This document shows, one piece after another, positions 31,056-43,236 of a stretch of DNA of 64,000 nt (position 1 is the stretch's first letter; each line of letters starts with the position of its first letter). This stretch comes from Phanerodontia chrysosporium (Eukaryota; Basidiomycota; Agaricomycetes; Polyporales; Phanerochaetaceae). A program made the position numbers and the translations under genes. The stretch is taken from positions 1,302,001 to 1,366,000 of the forward strand of contig MJGA01000006.1 of NCBI GenBank assembly GCA_001910725.1. The letters are read 5' to 3'. The notes beneath the pieces were generated by a model that saw only the letters and a program-made list of their open reading frames with translations, did no database searches and was not told where the DNA came from.

Positions 31056-34000
31056 CTGCCGAGTACAATGCCGCACGTCGAATGGAGTCGTGTTACCCAG
31101 AGCGTCTGTGAGTGGCCGCTTGCCCTGCGCTCCTGACACCGTCGTACCGCGCTAGTACCTTTTCAAACCGCCTCAATTTCCCCTTATTTCTTCACTCTCG
31201 CGCTCGCCGCTGCCATGAGATTATGGGCGCCGTAGACAACCGATGCTGAGCATCGATTTTCTCGCACTTTTCGCCTGCCGATGACCTGTCTTGTATCGTA
31301 CTGTAAAAATAGGGATTATTGTGCTCCGCGTTGAGAACAGCCGGTATGGACGTACGTTACCCGACAGCCGGCTTGCACGGAGCGATAAGCGTCGAGGAGC
31401 AGACAGCGGCGCAGAGCAGCGTACAATGCTGCACGCGATCGGCAACCACCAGACATAGGAGCGACATCCAGCTGTTGCTTTGCTTCAACAGCCGTGGCTC
31501 CTTGGCTCTTTCCAATCTAGACACATGGTCGCATAGACGACCCACAGGAACCACAGAGATGGAACGTGCATTCGCTGAATTGCACGGCATCAGCCTATGG
31601 GAACATCTGCGTAAGATTCTTCCGACCACTAGCGCTATTGAATGACACACAGCGTGTGCAACGTGGGGGCGCAGAGCGCAGAGCGCAGCGGCGACTTCAG
31701 AGAGTTCAAGGGTGACCATGCAAGCTCTGCAACGCCGTGTCAGAGTCATCGACAATGTCTGCCCGTCCTCTGCCGCTGTTGTTATTGCGATAGGGTTCGT
31801 GAGAGCTGACATTGCCTTCGCACAGGGTCTCCGTTCCATTGAGTGGAAAGCGGACGCAGCGCCCACGGTGCCCAGCGCGGACCGAGACCGCCAGGCATTT
31901 CGCGCTGCCGAGTAGCATCTAGCGGCGCCGGGTGCGCTTGGCACGAGGATCCGCACTTGTTTCATGCCGTGAAGGTGGCAGACAGGCTTTTCTAAGTTAA
32001 ACTTCCTGGAGCGTGCTGGCACTGCTGGTCCGGGTCTAGAATGTTCATGTCCGATTAGGCGAGACGATTGGGAAAGGTTACTGCCCAAGTCGACTTGGTC
32101 CTCGGCCCGAAGAGCGCTGGATTCGTAAGTCGGCCCAGAGGACGGGTGGCAAGATCGCTCCGTCGGCGATGTAAGCGATCGTGAGGCTGAAGACGGCGGC
32201 GTGTGGTTTCAGGAAGTCATGCGACGCTGCACGAGCCTGCACGATCCTGCCATCAGGCTGTAGAGGATCTCGGCAGTCAGTGCAGGGAACATTCTTGCGC
32301 TGTGGAGCAGAGAACAGAAAATTGATCTCCGCGTTCATCCCGCGATAACTGCCTTGCATACCACTGGAACCGCGCCTCTGGAACCCGCGGGATAGATCCC
32401 AGTCTCTCGCATCGCGTCCGTTTGTGGGCATATTCAAGTGCATTCAGGCCGTGCTCTTCGACTGGCAAGTCGTAGATGTACATTAACACGCGACGGTGAC
32501 CCTGTCGGGCTGCCTGGCAGTGCTTCACAGGTAGAACGTGCACCGAAAGTTACATGACTGTGAGGGTCGGTTTCCTGTCACGATGCTGCTGAGAAATTCG
32601 CACGCAAAATGGGAAGGTAAATGCGTACAGGCTCCAAGTTACTCCGCATAGCAGCCGCGCCGTTTCTGTGTGGCGAGACGCTCCCCTATACGAGAGCTCA
32701 GTGGGGATGTCTCGCGGTGTGCCAGCAGTCTGATCGGACAGGCGATAAATAAAATGTGCGTGAGATTCGCCAGAGGCACGTGGGTGCGGCGATCCGACGT
32801 TAGGCGAGGATATAGTCATAGCTTTCCGGCTCGCTCTGCAAGATGAACGTCAGTTTAGGTTGTGCGCCAGACAGGCTCGACAAAGACCTGGGACGCGAAC
32901 TTACTACACGAGCGAGGCGGACAAGGGGAGGACAGCGAGATCAAGTGTCATTCAAGTCAGTATCCAGAGTGTATCGTCGCACCAGCGTATGTCCGGATAT
33001 TCTAATACGGTGCGCCTCTGCGCTGGTATAGGAAGGCCGTTGGACGCACATTCTGACGTCAAGCTATCCGCAGCGACATGGGTGAGCAGAGCGGACGTTG
33101 GAAAAATACGAGTTTCTAGAGCTCACCCTATCAGAAGCTCCCAAGGACGCAGCGAGGCTTAGAAAACGGCCTCGGCAGCAAACCATCCTAAAGCAAGTCA
33201 GGAGCAGCTCCGGACGGAAGTTGGATGGGCTTGCGATCACCTAAGGTGAGCCTTCCCTACGCTTCGAGCGAGCTGATGCAAAGTGCTGCCGAAGCGGCGC
33301 TAGATCGCGGAAGGACTAGGCCATCGACCATCGGAAACCACTCTGCGTATGGGTGATTGAAGGAGCGGCTAGCAATCAGAAGAAAGTGTAAACCACACGC
33401 CCCAAGCACACTCACCTCGGAGCCGGCGCCCGGGCCCGGTAAACCTGCTAAACATTACCGCTAACCTCGGGTGGTGATTTTTGCCGGGTTACAGCAGCGA
33501 GGAGAGATAATTGAAGAACGACCGGCGTAAGTGACGAGCCCAAGTCTGGAGACGTGTCGGTGCTACTGATAGAGCAGGTCTGTGGAAGAATAAAACCTTG
33601 GCAATGAGAGCGTGTCTCTCCAATATCTGGGGCTGCTTATACTGGCGGATCCATGCAGATCAGCCGAGACAAGAAGTATGAGGACCAGCTCCAGATCGCA
33701 ACTCCGGATCCCGAGGAAAGGAGATCCAGGCCTCAATCGTCGATCGTGAGTACAGCCCGTGGATGGTCTGCAGAATTTGGCTCAGTGTCATGGTAATAGA
33801 ACAACAGAACACGTACTCCATTCTCTACCGGCAGCAGCCTTTTCCCGTGCGCTACATACTCCCGCCTGAGCCTATGCACGAGAACGAATGGGTAAACATG
33901 GTCGGTCGGTGACTGGGAACACGCAGAAATGGCCAGCGAGGTCCTAGAGGACGGTACCACATGGCATGATAGCGTGACGGCAGTGCCAAGACTCGACAGA

Positions 34001-35289
34001 CACGGTTCAACCCGAAGTTTGGAGACAAAGAGTCCAGAAGCGGTCGACGGAGCTGCCGGCCATCACCGCGCCACGACGGAAGCACGTGACTCATCGGCCA
34101 GCTCGGACATCCTCGGGCAGTCGGCCTTCCCTCTGGCCCAGTGCTACTCTCGACGTGCATCTCTTTGCGGATGCGCTCTCCCCTTGTGAGTCTCCAGCAG
34201 TATGTATAGTGGTCCCTTCTAACGAACTAGCACAGTCTCATACGTCCGCGTTCTAGGACATCATACGGTCGTCGCAGACCGCATCGACCGTTCGAGGCGG
34301 CCTACTTGCTTTTCTAGCATGTATTTCAAAGCTTCCGCGGGAAAGGCTGGCGTGATGTGTTCGAGTATCTGGTTTTAGATGAACGTAAGCTGGTTTCTGA
34401 TTGCAAGCTCCCTGGCGGTCTCCGTTCGCCTGCTGATAGCAGACTAGCGGTAGGCGGACGTCACGAGCTGGAAGAACCCGTCACAGGTGCACTGATCCCC
34501 GTCTCTCGCAATTTACACGAAGGTTCTAGCGCTCACGGAGCGTGTGATGTGTGTCCCTGCTTTCCTCGCCGAACGTGGTCATACGTACTTGCTGTTCCAT
34601 TTCGGGTCTCTGTCGAAACACCGCAGTCCCTCGTAGCGGGCTCACCGCAGAAACGCAAGACAGTCTGCGAGGAGTCGCTGCTCACATCTTCTGACGAGTA
34701 TCTTGGTTCTAGGCCGGACGAGCAGGCAATAAATGCAAGAGTTAGGGTGCGCGTCACGGTTTCCAGCATCAACTGCATCTTTCTGGCAGACCCTGGTTGC
34801 TAATAAAACGGACAGACTGAGGCTGCTAGTGTGCATGGAGACCATTCCACAAGGGTCAACATCATTACTGCCGGCATAATTGCGCATTCCGACGCCTCCG
34901 TAGCTCGTTTGGCGTCGACCCGCGCAACTGAACCACGCGGGAAGGGCGGACGGAATGATTACCGCCTTTGTCTCGTCCTCCAGACCACTCATCCGGTACT
35001 GGTATACCTCATGTGCACAAGGTAAGCCCTGCGCTTTTCTGTTTATCCCGCTTGCTGATCAGAATGTACGGCTTCTAGGGTCTCAGGTATGGCGGCAGGA
35101 TCCGCTCGAATATCGCAACCACGCTTTCACGCGGTTTCGCGCGAAGGACGGCGATCTACAAGTGCGCATCTGAACACCAGACGCGTTCTTGGCTGCACGT
35201 ACATCCGTGCATTTTGTCAGCGTCGACGACCAATTGGCCAGAGGGCAGCGATGCGACGATGGAAGTCGAGCGTTTCTATTAAAAACGGG
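31056..35289. other. Gene-poor stretch of about 4.2 kb
   Basis: No gene can be supported. A minus-strand ORF pair at 32078-32543 has some ankyrin-like flavour (AARQGHRRVLMYIYD) but is short and isolated, at best a relic. The composite motif recurs at 34065. No repeats or RNA genes were seen. Confidence 0.5.
34065..34089 (+). promoter_or_regulatory. Composite GCGCCAC / CACGTG motif, copy c
   Basis: ACCGCGCCAC, 8 bases, CACGTGA, preceded by ATC as in copies b and d. It lies 1.32 kb upstream of the Zn2Cys6 gene 2 ATG. Confidence 0.45.
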
Positions 35290-35325
35290 CTGATAGGGGT
35301 GCCCATCGCGCCACTATATGTAGGC
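35290..35325 (+). promoter_or_regulatory. Core promoter block of Zn2Cys6 gene 2
   Basis: CTGATAGGGGT and CTATATGTAGGC, identical in sequence and spacing to the block before gene 1. The TATA-like part is 95 bp upstream of the ATG at 35409. Confidence 0.6.
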
Positions 35326-35408
35326 CTGGAAATTCGGAAGGCATCTCCCGCCGCAGCTCCCTCTCGGAGTCTCGTCAATCCTCCCGCACCATCTGCGCCC
35401 CCTACGAC

Positions 35409-36302
35409 ATGCCGTTGGAGGCATCATCGCCCATCGCGCAGACCAGCACGCCGCTCACGGCCGCGCAGGCGTCCCAAGAGTCTGTCTCTCCTCCTTACGC
35501 ACTGCACTCTTTTACCACCGACCATGCTCATCGCGAGCTCAGCCACGGCTTCTACGACGCCATCCAAGTCATAACTGCACCCATCTCATTCTCTATTCCC
35601 CTCTCGCGCCTGCCCATGCCGGCTATGCCCAGGCTAGCGGTGCCATACGGCCCCTGTCTCATCGCTATACTCCTTATTACGATCCGTGGATTCGCCAGCC
35701 GCCAAACCCTGCGCAGCGCCCCGCCGTGGCTGCAGCCCTGCTTCCGGAGCAGCAGCCTCCATCCTATTCACGTGCGCCGGCTGCGCGGGACGGGGGCGCC
35801 GCACGCGTCGTGGGCTGGACCGGGCGGCGGCGGTCTCACGCCCCACTCTGCTGCCCCGCCAGCGCAGCGCCAAGGCGTGCAACAGGTGCCGGAGACGTAA
35901 GACGAAGGTACGCCACTGTGCTTGCTGTCAAAAAGCGCGATCGCCGCTGACTGTTGCCTTCCTCGTGATGCGGACGGTGCAGTGCTCTGGCGACGCCCCG
36001 TGCCTGCGCTGCGTGGGCGCGGGCTGCAGTGCACGTACGACGAGGCGTCCGCCGTGCGCAACGCGCTGGCGCAGCGGCGGAGCGCGCCCACGACGCCCGA
36101 GGTCGCCTGCTCGCGGAGCGGCTCGCGGAGTCTCGACGGCCGCATCGCTGACTTGTGCAGCTGCCCGTGCCATTGCCGCGGTCACGGCGCGCAACGCGTG
36201 CGAGCCCGGCGTGGAATCTGTGTTATTCGGTTGCGAGGAAGAGCCTGGCACATGCATCCGCCAGCGTTGCTCAGCCTCCTGCCTCGCGGCGCCATCGCAT
36301 AG
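35409..36302 (+). CDS. Zn2Cys6 zinc-cluster protein, tandem copy 2, with apparent frameshifts
   Basis: Paralogue of the gene at 29563. The N-terminal part starts at the ATG at 35409; a possible intron of about 65 nt follows near 35569. A VVGW block is then read in one frame, while LPRQRSAKACNRCRRRKTK is in another (shift near 35835-35860). The second half of the cluster, CSGDAPCLRCVGAG, again changes frame at the GGG run 36021-36023 before LQCTYDE. With both shifts repaired, the C-x2-C-x6-C-x5-C-x2-C-x6-C pattern is complete. Either it is a recent pseudogene or these are single-base sequence errors. The 3' end is a guess. Confidence 0.55.
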
Positions 36303-38402
36303 ACATGGCCAAGGGTGCAGACGACGCCGCATCAGTGCGCGAGATTTGGGGTGCGACACCGCCTTATGTGTGCCCCTCTTCGACGCTGGGAAGCCGTCCT
36401 GCCGCCGCTGAGGACAGCCCATTTGCGCCTCCGGCGAACCAAGAATGCGCTGCGACGCGAGCGCCGTCGAACGATCCAGAAAGTGCGGGCACTTGGGACT
36501 TGCCATATGGGTGAGTCCCGACGTCATAGATGACCCGGCCATGACGGTTGCTAATGCCTTGCTAGGGCCGGCGGTGCAGGCGTGGCCGCGGCATGGCCTG
36601 CGCCTGCTTCCCACCAGGGCGTCGAACCTCGCGTACCTAATGCATTTGCCTTGTTTGCGTCGTCGTCGCTGCAGGATGCCCTGAAGGAGAGACCCTTTGG
36701 GAGACCCTTCTAGCTTCGTTCCCACAGCCACTAAGCGGACTGAACCCTACCACGCAGAAGACGCCCGAGTGCCCCATACGATGTTATATGGCCAGGTCGG
36801 CATAGCCTCACCCGCCTACAACTTTCTCAACTCTTTTATACGTGGTTCCCTAAGTTATGCCTGGAGTATCTTGCCAGGTCGACGGTGGCACAGTGTTTAT
36901 TCTTGCCCGCCTCCGGCTTGTATATGATTATTTCGTATCATTATTTCTCGCACGGCGCATTGCGATAGCAATGTGCCGTTTTCTGCTACCTGTAACACCC
37001 TGTTATACGCCTCTGTTTCTGCCGGCCACTGCCTCCCGAGTACGCCTAGATTCGACTGGAGAATACACACGCGCATTGGGCAGTCCACCGCTCTGGCGGG
37101 GATCACCGCGCCACCACGGCTTCACGTGATGCCCGCCTCACCGGAGGTCTCCGGGGGCACGGGCGGCGACGACCGCCCGAACTGTTGCACAGTGCCCAAC
37201 CACGTCCGCTGCAGCCCGCTGCGGGGCGTCGTCCGCGCCGAGGGCCTTCGCAGGACGTTGGCTCCCACACCTTGCAGCGGCGGCGCTCGTTGCGCAGCGA
37301 CGAGATGGCCACGCGTCGACACGCACGCACTCTCCTGCCGCGCAGAGCAACGATGCGCGATGCCGAATAGCACGCTTCGCGGCCTTCTGTCTGATACGGA
37401 TATGCTCCCGCACGCCTGTAGCGTCGGTGGGACGGGCGAATATGGTGGGTGCTTGCACGCCGCGGCGAGGGTGATCCCCAGCTAAAGGTGTTTCAGAATC
37501 GGCTTCCCCGACGGCGAAGACGAACAAGGTCGTGGTCCAGTCGCTGCGTAACGCCATTGGCACAAGCCTCCGCGCAAGTTCCTTGCCTCTGCTCCCGGTC
37601 CGCGAGCTAGGCTTCGCGACCCAGATAGATTGTCTCCCTCGGCTAATGGCATCTGCTATCCCATCAGGTGATCATTGGCATTCCGAGATTCTGGATCTCA
37701 GTATCTTGACCTGCTGACGTACAGAGGTTTTGTATGCCGGTGCGGCCCTCCAGCGCTGGCTCCCTGGCAGCAGCTCGGCGGGCCCCGATTTGGTTCTGGG
37801 CGGCGTGCTCGAGGGCGAGCGCTTCGTGCACCGACTCGTCGTTCGATTGGCGTGCTACGGGTTCCGTTTCATCTGCGGGAGCTTCGCGGACGGCTCGTTT
37901 CCCCGCGCACCCTCCATTCTACGAGAATCGCACGCAAAGTAGCTTCAGACTGGGTGGCGCAGTCACGCGGAAAAGCCTCTACGACGCGGCGGATACTCTG
38001 GCCGTCTCCCCGGTTCAACATACCACAGCAATATGCATGCGATCCTGATAAATGCATTTCGTGTAGGGCTTGATCCCCAAGTAGAATTCTAGGGTCTGAT
38101 TTTTTGGCGACGAAGGACCTATCGGGATTGCGCCAGCGAAGGCCCATCTCTAACTATGGGCTGCTCCATATCGTAAGTGCGCATATGGTCTAGAGTTCCC
38201 TGCCTGTCATCTCATCATCTTATGGTTTAGTGCACTCTAGAAGACGCCGTATTGACGTTTATGGCAAGCATCGTTGTTGCAGATGCCTTCCAGCGACAGG
38301 GTCCAGGGGCAGCTCCTGCCAGTATATTTATATGTTGGTCAAGAAAGCTGCAAACATTAACCCTCTCTACCTCCGCTCCCCCATCTTCCCCACTCGAGCA
38401 CG
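36303..38402. other. Intergenic between Zn2Cys6 genes 2 and 3
   Basis: No gene is supported. It contains motif copy d at 37105 and a TATA-like TATATTTATATG at about 38319-38330, before gene 3. Confidence 0.45.
37105..37129 (+). promoter_or_regulatory. Composite GCGCCAC / CACGTG motif, copy d
   Basis: ACCGCGCCAC, 8 bases, CACGTGA. It lies 1.27 kb upstream of the Zn2Cys6 gene 3 start, a distance close to that of copy c from gene 2. Confidence 0.45.
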
Positions 38403-39844
38403 ATGGTCATGTACCAGGAGCAACTCTCTTCACCGTACGCTGCGCCGCCTTTCGCCACGGAGCCGCCCCCTTGCTTCGAGCACACCTTTCTGTCGAACGC
38501 GGCCTCGCCGTCGTCCTTCTCGGGCCCGCTCGCATGCCTGCCTGTGTCCCCCACCACCCGGACGGCGCCGCGGCGTATTCGTTCTCCTCACCGTACGCAA
38601 CGTACGACGACGCTGCGGTGAACCCGCAGATGTACTACGGATACGGCCCGGGTCGACACTGTGTCCGCCGGCCCGCAGCTCGTGTACCACTACGAGATGG
38701 TGGTGCCGAGCCAAGGACACCAGTCGGTCATTGGCTGGAACGGGAGGTACGGCTCTACGGGCTACGGGCTGCCGCGGCAGCGGAGCACGAAGGCGTGCAC
38801 AAAGTGCCGGACGCGCAAGACCAAGGTGCGCTGGTGTGCTCTTCTTGGCAGTCGAGATGCGCGGGGACTGACGGACTGCCAGTGCTCGGGCCAGGTGCCG
38901 TGCGCGCGGTGTCTCGCGCGGGGACTGCAATGCGAGTACGTCGAGCGGGTGGCGACGAGCGGATCACGCAAGGCGCGCGCCAAGAGCAGCAGCCCGAAGG
39001 CGGGCGCAGAGGACACGGCCGAGTCGCCGGTCGTCGTGGCCGGCGCGGACGGCCAGCAGACCGCGGCGGACGGCGAGGGAGGCGCGGCGACGGCGACCCT
39101 GGACGTCACAGGGCCGATCCCGAGTCCTCGCGGCGGGCCGCAGCCGTCGCTCGTCGCCGGAGACGATGTGGGCGAGCGTGCCCACGCGGCGTCTACAGTA
39201 GGGCAGGCACCCGCGCACGGCATCCCGCCTGGGTCGACGCCGACCCGTCCGGGTCCTGGTCCGATCCGCAGCGCATTCCTGACGTCGCGCCCAATCACCC
39301 GCCGGCGCCTACCGATCACCCGGACGCATGGGGATTAAACTTTTTTCCCGCCAGCCAGTGCGTTGTCAATGGGGTGGCCCCTCTTTGCCCCGACATTCGC
39401 TTCCGCGACGCTGACACGTTTTCCTCCTCCAGACGCAATCTATCGGCGTCCCCCGACGCCCCCGGACACCCATTGCACCCGCACCCGCACCCACCGCCCG
39501 CCGCCGTGAGCCACCGCTCGTCGGGCACCCTCGCCTCCTGCAGCGCCTCCTCCTCGCTCACCGACGCCCTCGTCGAAAAGCCCGCCGCCGCCCGTCCCTG
39601 CCGACGCAGGACACCCCCGCAGCGGCAGCGGCAGCGCTCCAGGCACGCACGCTGCAGGGTCGCCCTGGGCCGCGGCCTCGCACCCGCTCGCAGCGCACGC
39701 CCCGTGGACGCTCGCCGACGTCCCCGGCTGGCCGCACGCGCGCGATCCCGAGGCCGCCTAGCAGCGTGGAGTGGCACCGCTCGCGTAAGCCCCACCCCAT
39801 CGCCCGTGCTGATGATGATTTCCGAGAATCCCCGTTATTTTTGA
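38403..39844 (+). CDS. Zn2Cys6 zinc-cluster protein, tandem copy 3
   Basis: Paralogue of the genes at 29563 and 35409. A Tyr/Pro-rich N-terminal part is followed by a SVIGW block and LPRQRSTKACTKCRTRKTK, then a 57-nt GT-AG intron at about 38826-38882 and CSGQVPCARCLARGLQC, completing the zinc cluster. A second intron, 39198-39271, joins two phase-0 exons. The downstream part holds the SSSLTDALV motif that matches copy 1. Upstream of the cluster the frame from the ATG at 38403 meets a TGA at 38619 while the adjacent frame continues; I found no intron that repairs this, so a single-base indel near the CCCGGG at 38647 is possible. The C-terminus is uncertain. Confidence 0.6.
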
Positions 39845-41496
39845 CTCGTTTTGTGGGCGCACAGGCTGCTAGTTCGTGATAGTATACCCCCTCCCCCTCC
39901 CCCCCCCCGGCCTTGATCATCGGAGACAGCGGCTGTTACATTACTGGCGAGCGACATATATACACGTGCATGTTTGGATTAAGTAGTAGCCGTGGCTTCT
40001 TTTAGGTTTTTTCATCTCTAGTCGGCCTTGTATGTGTACCCGGAAACCCATGTACTCTGCGCTATACCCCGTCAATCTGTTGTGCCCGTGCGAGACCTCG
40101 CCGTTGGACTCGGGTGCTTCGCCAAGGCTGTGCAGATCTCGGGGGCGAGGCTAGATGGTCAGGAACATGGAAGCATAATGCATCTGAGACAGCGCCGTGG
40201 CGTCGACCTAGAGTTCGAGGGGGCTACCCCCGGTCGTGCTAGAGGCAGCGCCAGCAACGGGCGAGATGCACGCTTGCAACAGTGCGCTGTGCGCTGCGCC
40301 ACAAGTCGGGAGGCAGAATTCCCTCGGGCGCAGTGGCGAGCTGGGTATGGAGGCTCAGAAAGGACTAGCGTTGTCGGTGATGTAAGATCGTCGTCAGTGC
40401 TGACGGGATCTGCATCGTGGCCGGCGCCGTCTGGGCCGCAGGGCTGTCGAGATGCGGTAAGCTTTCTGGGGGCTGCGCGCGTGCGGACTTGCGTCTGGCG
40501 GGTTCTGGGCGACATGTCAGCCGGCAGGTGGAGAAGGTTTGGCATGATCCGAGAAGTCAGCCACAACGATAGTCGTTCGAATGACTGGTGAGACTCGCGC
40601 ATCTACGCTAGACTCGGTCGGCGTACTCGGCGGGGCCTCACGCCAAGGTCACGCCCCGACTCGAGATGGCAGCTTCCTAATGCAGCTTATCTGCGATAGA
40701 ACACACCGTCCGTGTTCAACGCTGCTGTGTCGACGTAATGTTGCGTGCGACGACGCTCAACACACCTGAACGTTCCACTGCACCGTTCCCGCTCTACACG
40801 TAAGCCCTCGTCGCCAGAGGCTAGAGCTCAGCAAACCTTGGACCGCCCTTGACCTGTGCCTGCGCCCGGCTTCGGCGACACTGGCTGGCACGGGCCCCCA
40901 CCGTCGGACGGTCACCGCGTGATATCGCTGTTCGATAGGCGTTGACACGCTGCTCCGCCATATGCGTGTGCATGCACCCCGGCCGCACGCTCAGCAGGAA
41001 GCCTGGCAGCTCCCCGATGTGATGCGCCTTCGTGATAGCGAACAGCACCGTCTGCCGAGAATGGGCCTCATTCAGGGCACCGCTCGTAATCTCCCTTTTC
41101 GCCCGCGGCCGACCACACGTCCTGCCTGACACCTCCCACCGTCTCGGCACGCGCCTCAACCATCTCTGTCCTCTTCCACAGGCGATCCAAAACACACTAC
41201 TCCGACAAGTGAGTGCTCTGCACCGACCCCGGTCTCTGATCGCGCCGCAGATGTCAGTCCCCCTCAGCGTCCACGCGTCAGCTGACCGAGCGCGAGCTGA
41301 GGCCAGGTGCGGCTGCGGCAGGAACATCGGCCTGCCGAGAGCACAGCAGCCTCTTTCACCATTACTTGTGCGCGACCGCCCGTCCCAAATGACCGCGCCT
41401 CGTCGACACTGGCGGTGCGCCGCGAGATGCTTCGTGCACCGGATCACGTGCGCTTGTGAGTAGCCTAGCTCTAAGCCATGACGTCCCCGTGTCCTG
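39845..41496. other. Intergenic, no gene seen
   Basis: Starts with C-rich low complexity (about 39885-39910). ORFs up to 236 codons (minus, 40821-41531) and 187 codons (plus, 40028-40591) lack domain character. The right part may include an unrecognisable 5' end of the P450 relic. Confidence 0.4.
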
Positions 41497-42800
41497 ATGT
41501 CGGCCTTCCGTAGCATGACGGACTCAAACATCCTTCAGATCACGTCTGCCATGGATGTGCAACCGGACGGTGATCCGTACACTTCCCTCATCAAAGAGTC
41601 GGCGCAGACTTGCATCAAGACCGCCACCCCGGGGATATATCTAGGTACGACGCTCTCTGACCTCTACGGCAAAGTGGATGACAAACACTCTGCAGTGGAT
41701 TCATTCCCGATGCGCAAGCGGGGAGCAGGCAAACAGAGCACCCCAATCTGATGCACCATATCCCCCTTGGTTCCCCGGAGCTCAGCTCAAACGCGATGCC
41801 GTGCAATGGAGGCCCATCGTCGAGGAGATGTTCATGCCCCGAACAGACCACTGAAGGCGTTGTGTGTAAGAGAAGTCATCATGGCTGCGTGTCATCTAAC
41901 AACCGGCTATAGAACAGCGAGAACCCGAAGCCGTGCCTGCTGAGCAGCATGCTTGCCGACACCTCACAGAACAGAGAGGGCAAGGACATGTCGATGCTCG
42001 AGAACGTGGTCATCAACACATCGGGGACTGCGTACGCTGGTAGGTCTGGATATTATGTCGATGCGTCGAGAAATTTAAGATGGCCGTGTCCGATACTGTA
42101 TGTATCTCGTCGTTCATTGCCAGTGAATACTCGACTGAGGCTCGTGCAGACGACGTCGGCCCTCTTCACGTTCATGCTGACCATGATGCGCTGGTGAAGG
42201 AATGCCTTTGGTGTGTCTGAATCTTGCCCACCGCTGGTAGATATGCGGAGGCTGATCACTTGCTGACCAGGTGGAGGCCTCCACTCCCGCTAGGCACATC
42301 GGCTCTGTCCCCTAGCTGTTGGCTGCTAACCGCTGCGCGATGCGACCACAGGTGTCCCGCGCCGCGCGACAGCCGAGTACGAACATCGCGGGTACCGCAT
42401 CCCCTCCAGATCAACGGTGATTGGCAATGCTTGGCGAGCCTTGTATCTGATAGCGCCAAAAACCTTGATAGCGAGCTAATCGGACGTGCGTTGACAGGGC
42501 GATTCTGCACGGCGCGGCACGGTACCCGGACTCGGAGGCGTTCAAACCCAGTCGGTTCTTGGATGCCGCACGCAGGCTGCGCGAGGACGTCCCCGACCCC
42601 ATCGAACCGTTCGGCTGCGGAAGGCGGATATGCCCCGGGCGGTACTACCTCCCGGACTTTGTGTGGCTCGCCATGGCGAATATGCTCGCCATATATTCCA
42701 TCGAGAAAGCCCGTCGACGAGCAGGGGAACGCTATCGGACCCAGCGAGCAGTACACGCCGGCTGGCACGATCATGGTACGTCTAGACTCGCGTGTCTCCA
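41497..42800 (+). pseudogene. Cytochrome P450 relic, tandem to the P450 at 43.2 kb
   Basis: Fragments align block by block with the neighbouring P450: the DPYTSLIKES stretch, a 51-nt intron before VDSFPM, FPGAQLKRDA, an NTSGTAYAG block (I-helix approach), and QTTSALFTFMLTMMRW, where the frame stops at 42194. The segment that should hold helices J and K with ExxR is missing. The heme loop PFGCGRRICPGRYY is intact near 42610-42650, and the frame shifts again after IEKA. The N-terminal membrane anchor and first exons were not found. Loss of a central segment means decay, not only sequence error. Confidence 0.75.
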
Positions 42801-43236
42801 CCGATCATTGCGGAATAGGTTTTTCTGCCGCTTTCCTGTTTCTTTCGACGCCGTTTGCACAGTACGAGAGCACGTGGATGTGTAATATAAGCGACGGGAG
42901 TCCAGCGTCTGACGCAGGCGCGAAGGAGTGAGGCCTTTTGGCCACTCGCAGGTCTTTGCCGCCGCCTTGCTCTCGGTAGCTGGCTGATGACACTACAAAA
43001 GGGAAATATCAACTCCCATCCCTCTGTCGTCGCAGGCTTGATGTAGTGAATGGGCTGCCAAGGCATCAGGAGAGCGGGCGTGGCATCGCCCGACCCCATG
43101 CGCTCTCTTTCTGCTGATCAATAGAGTACGTCCTCCCAGCCTTCATACATACAAGGCTTCTGGTGCTCATCTATGTCATCGTCTCCAGAATATATATATA
43201 TACCAGCCTTCGAGCGTGTCCCAGACTCGACTATAT

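Noticed and set aside
31357..32088. 243-codon minus-strand ORF
   Set aside because: No domain, no supporting introns and a random-like composition. Length alone is not enough.
32078..32543. Possible ankyrin-like minus-strand ORFs
   Set aside because: One helix-like stretch resembles an ankyrin unit, but there is no repeat periodicity and the neighbouring frame is broken; too weak to call.
38252..39844. Single 530-codon plus-strand ORF
   Set aside because: It runs antisense in phase to the conserved zinc cluster: the CTKC...CSGQ...C pattern lies in another frame with a proper intron. Only its last part, after the 39198-39271 intron, is used as coding.
40028..41531. ORFs of 187 and 236 codons as candidate genes
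   Set aside because: They overlap on opposite strands, have no domains and lie in the degenerate flank of a P450 relic.
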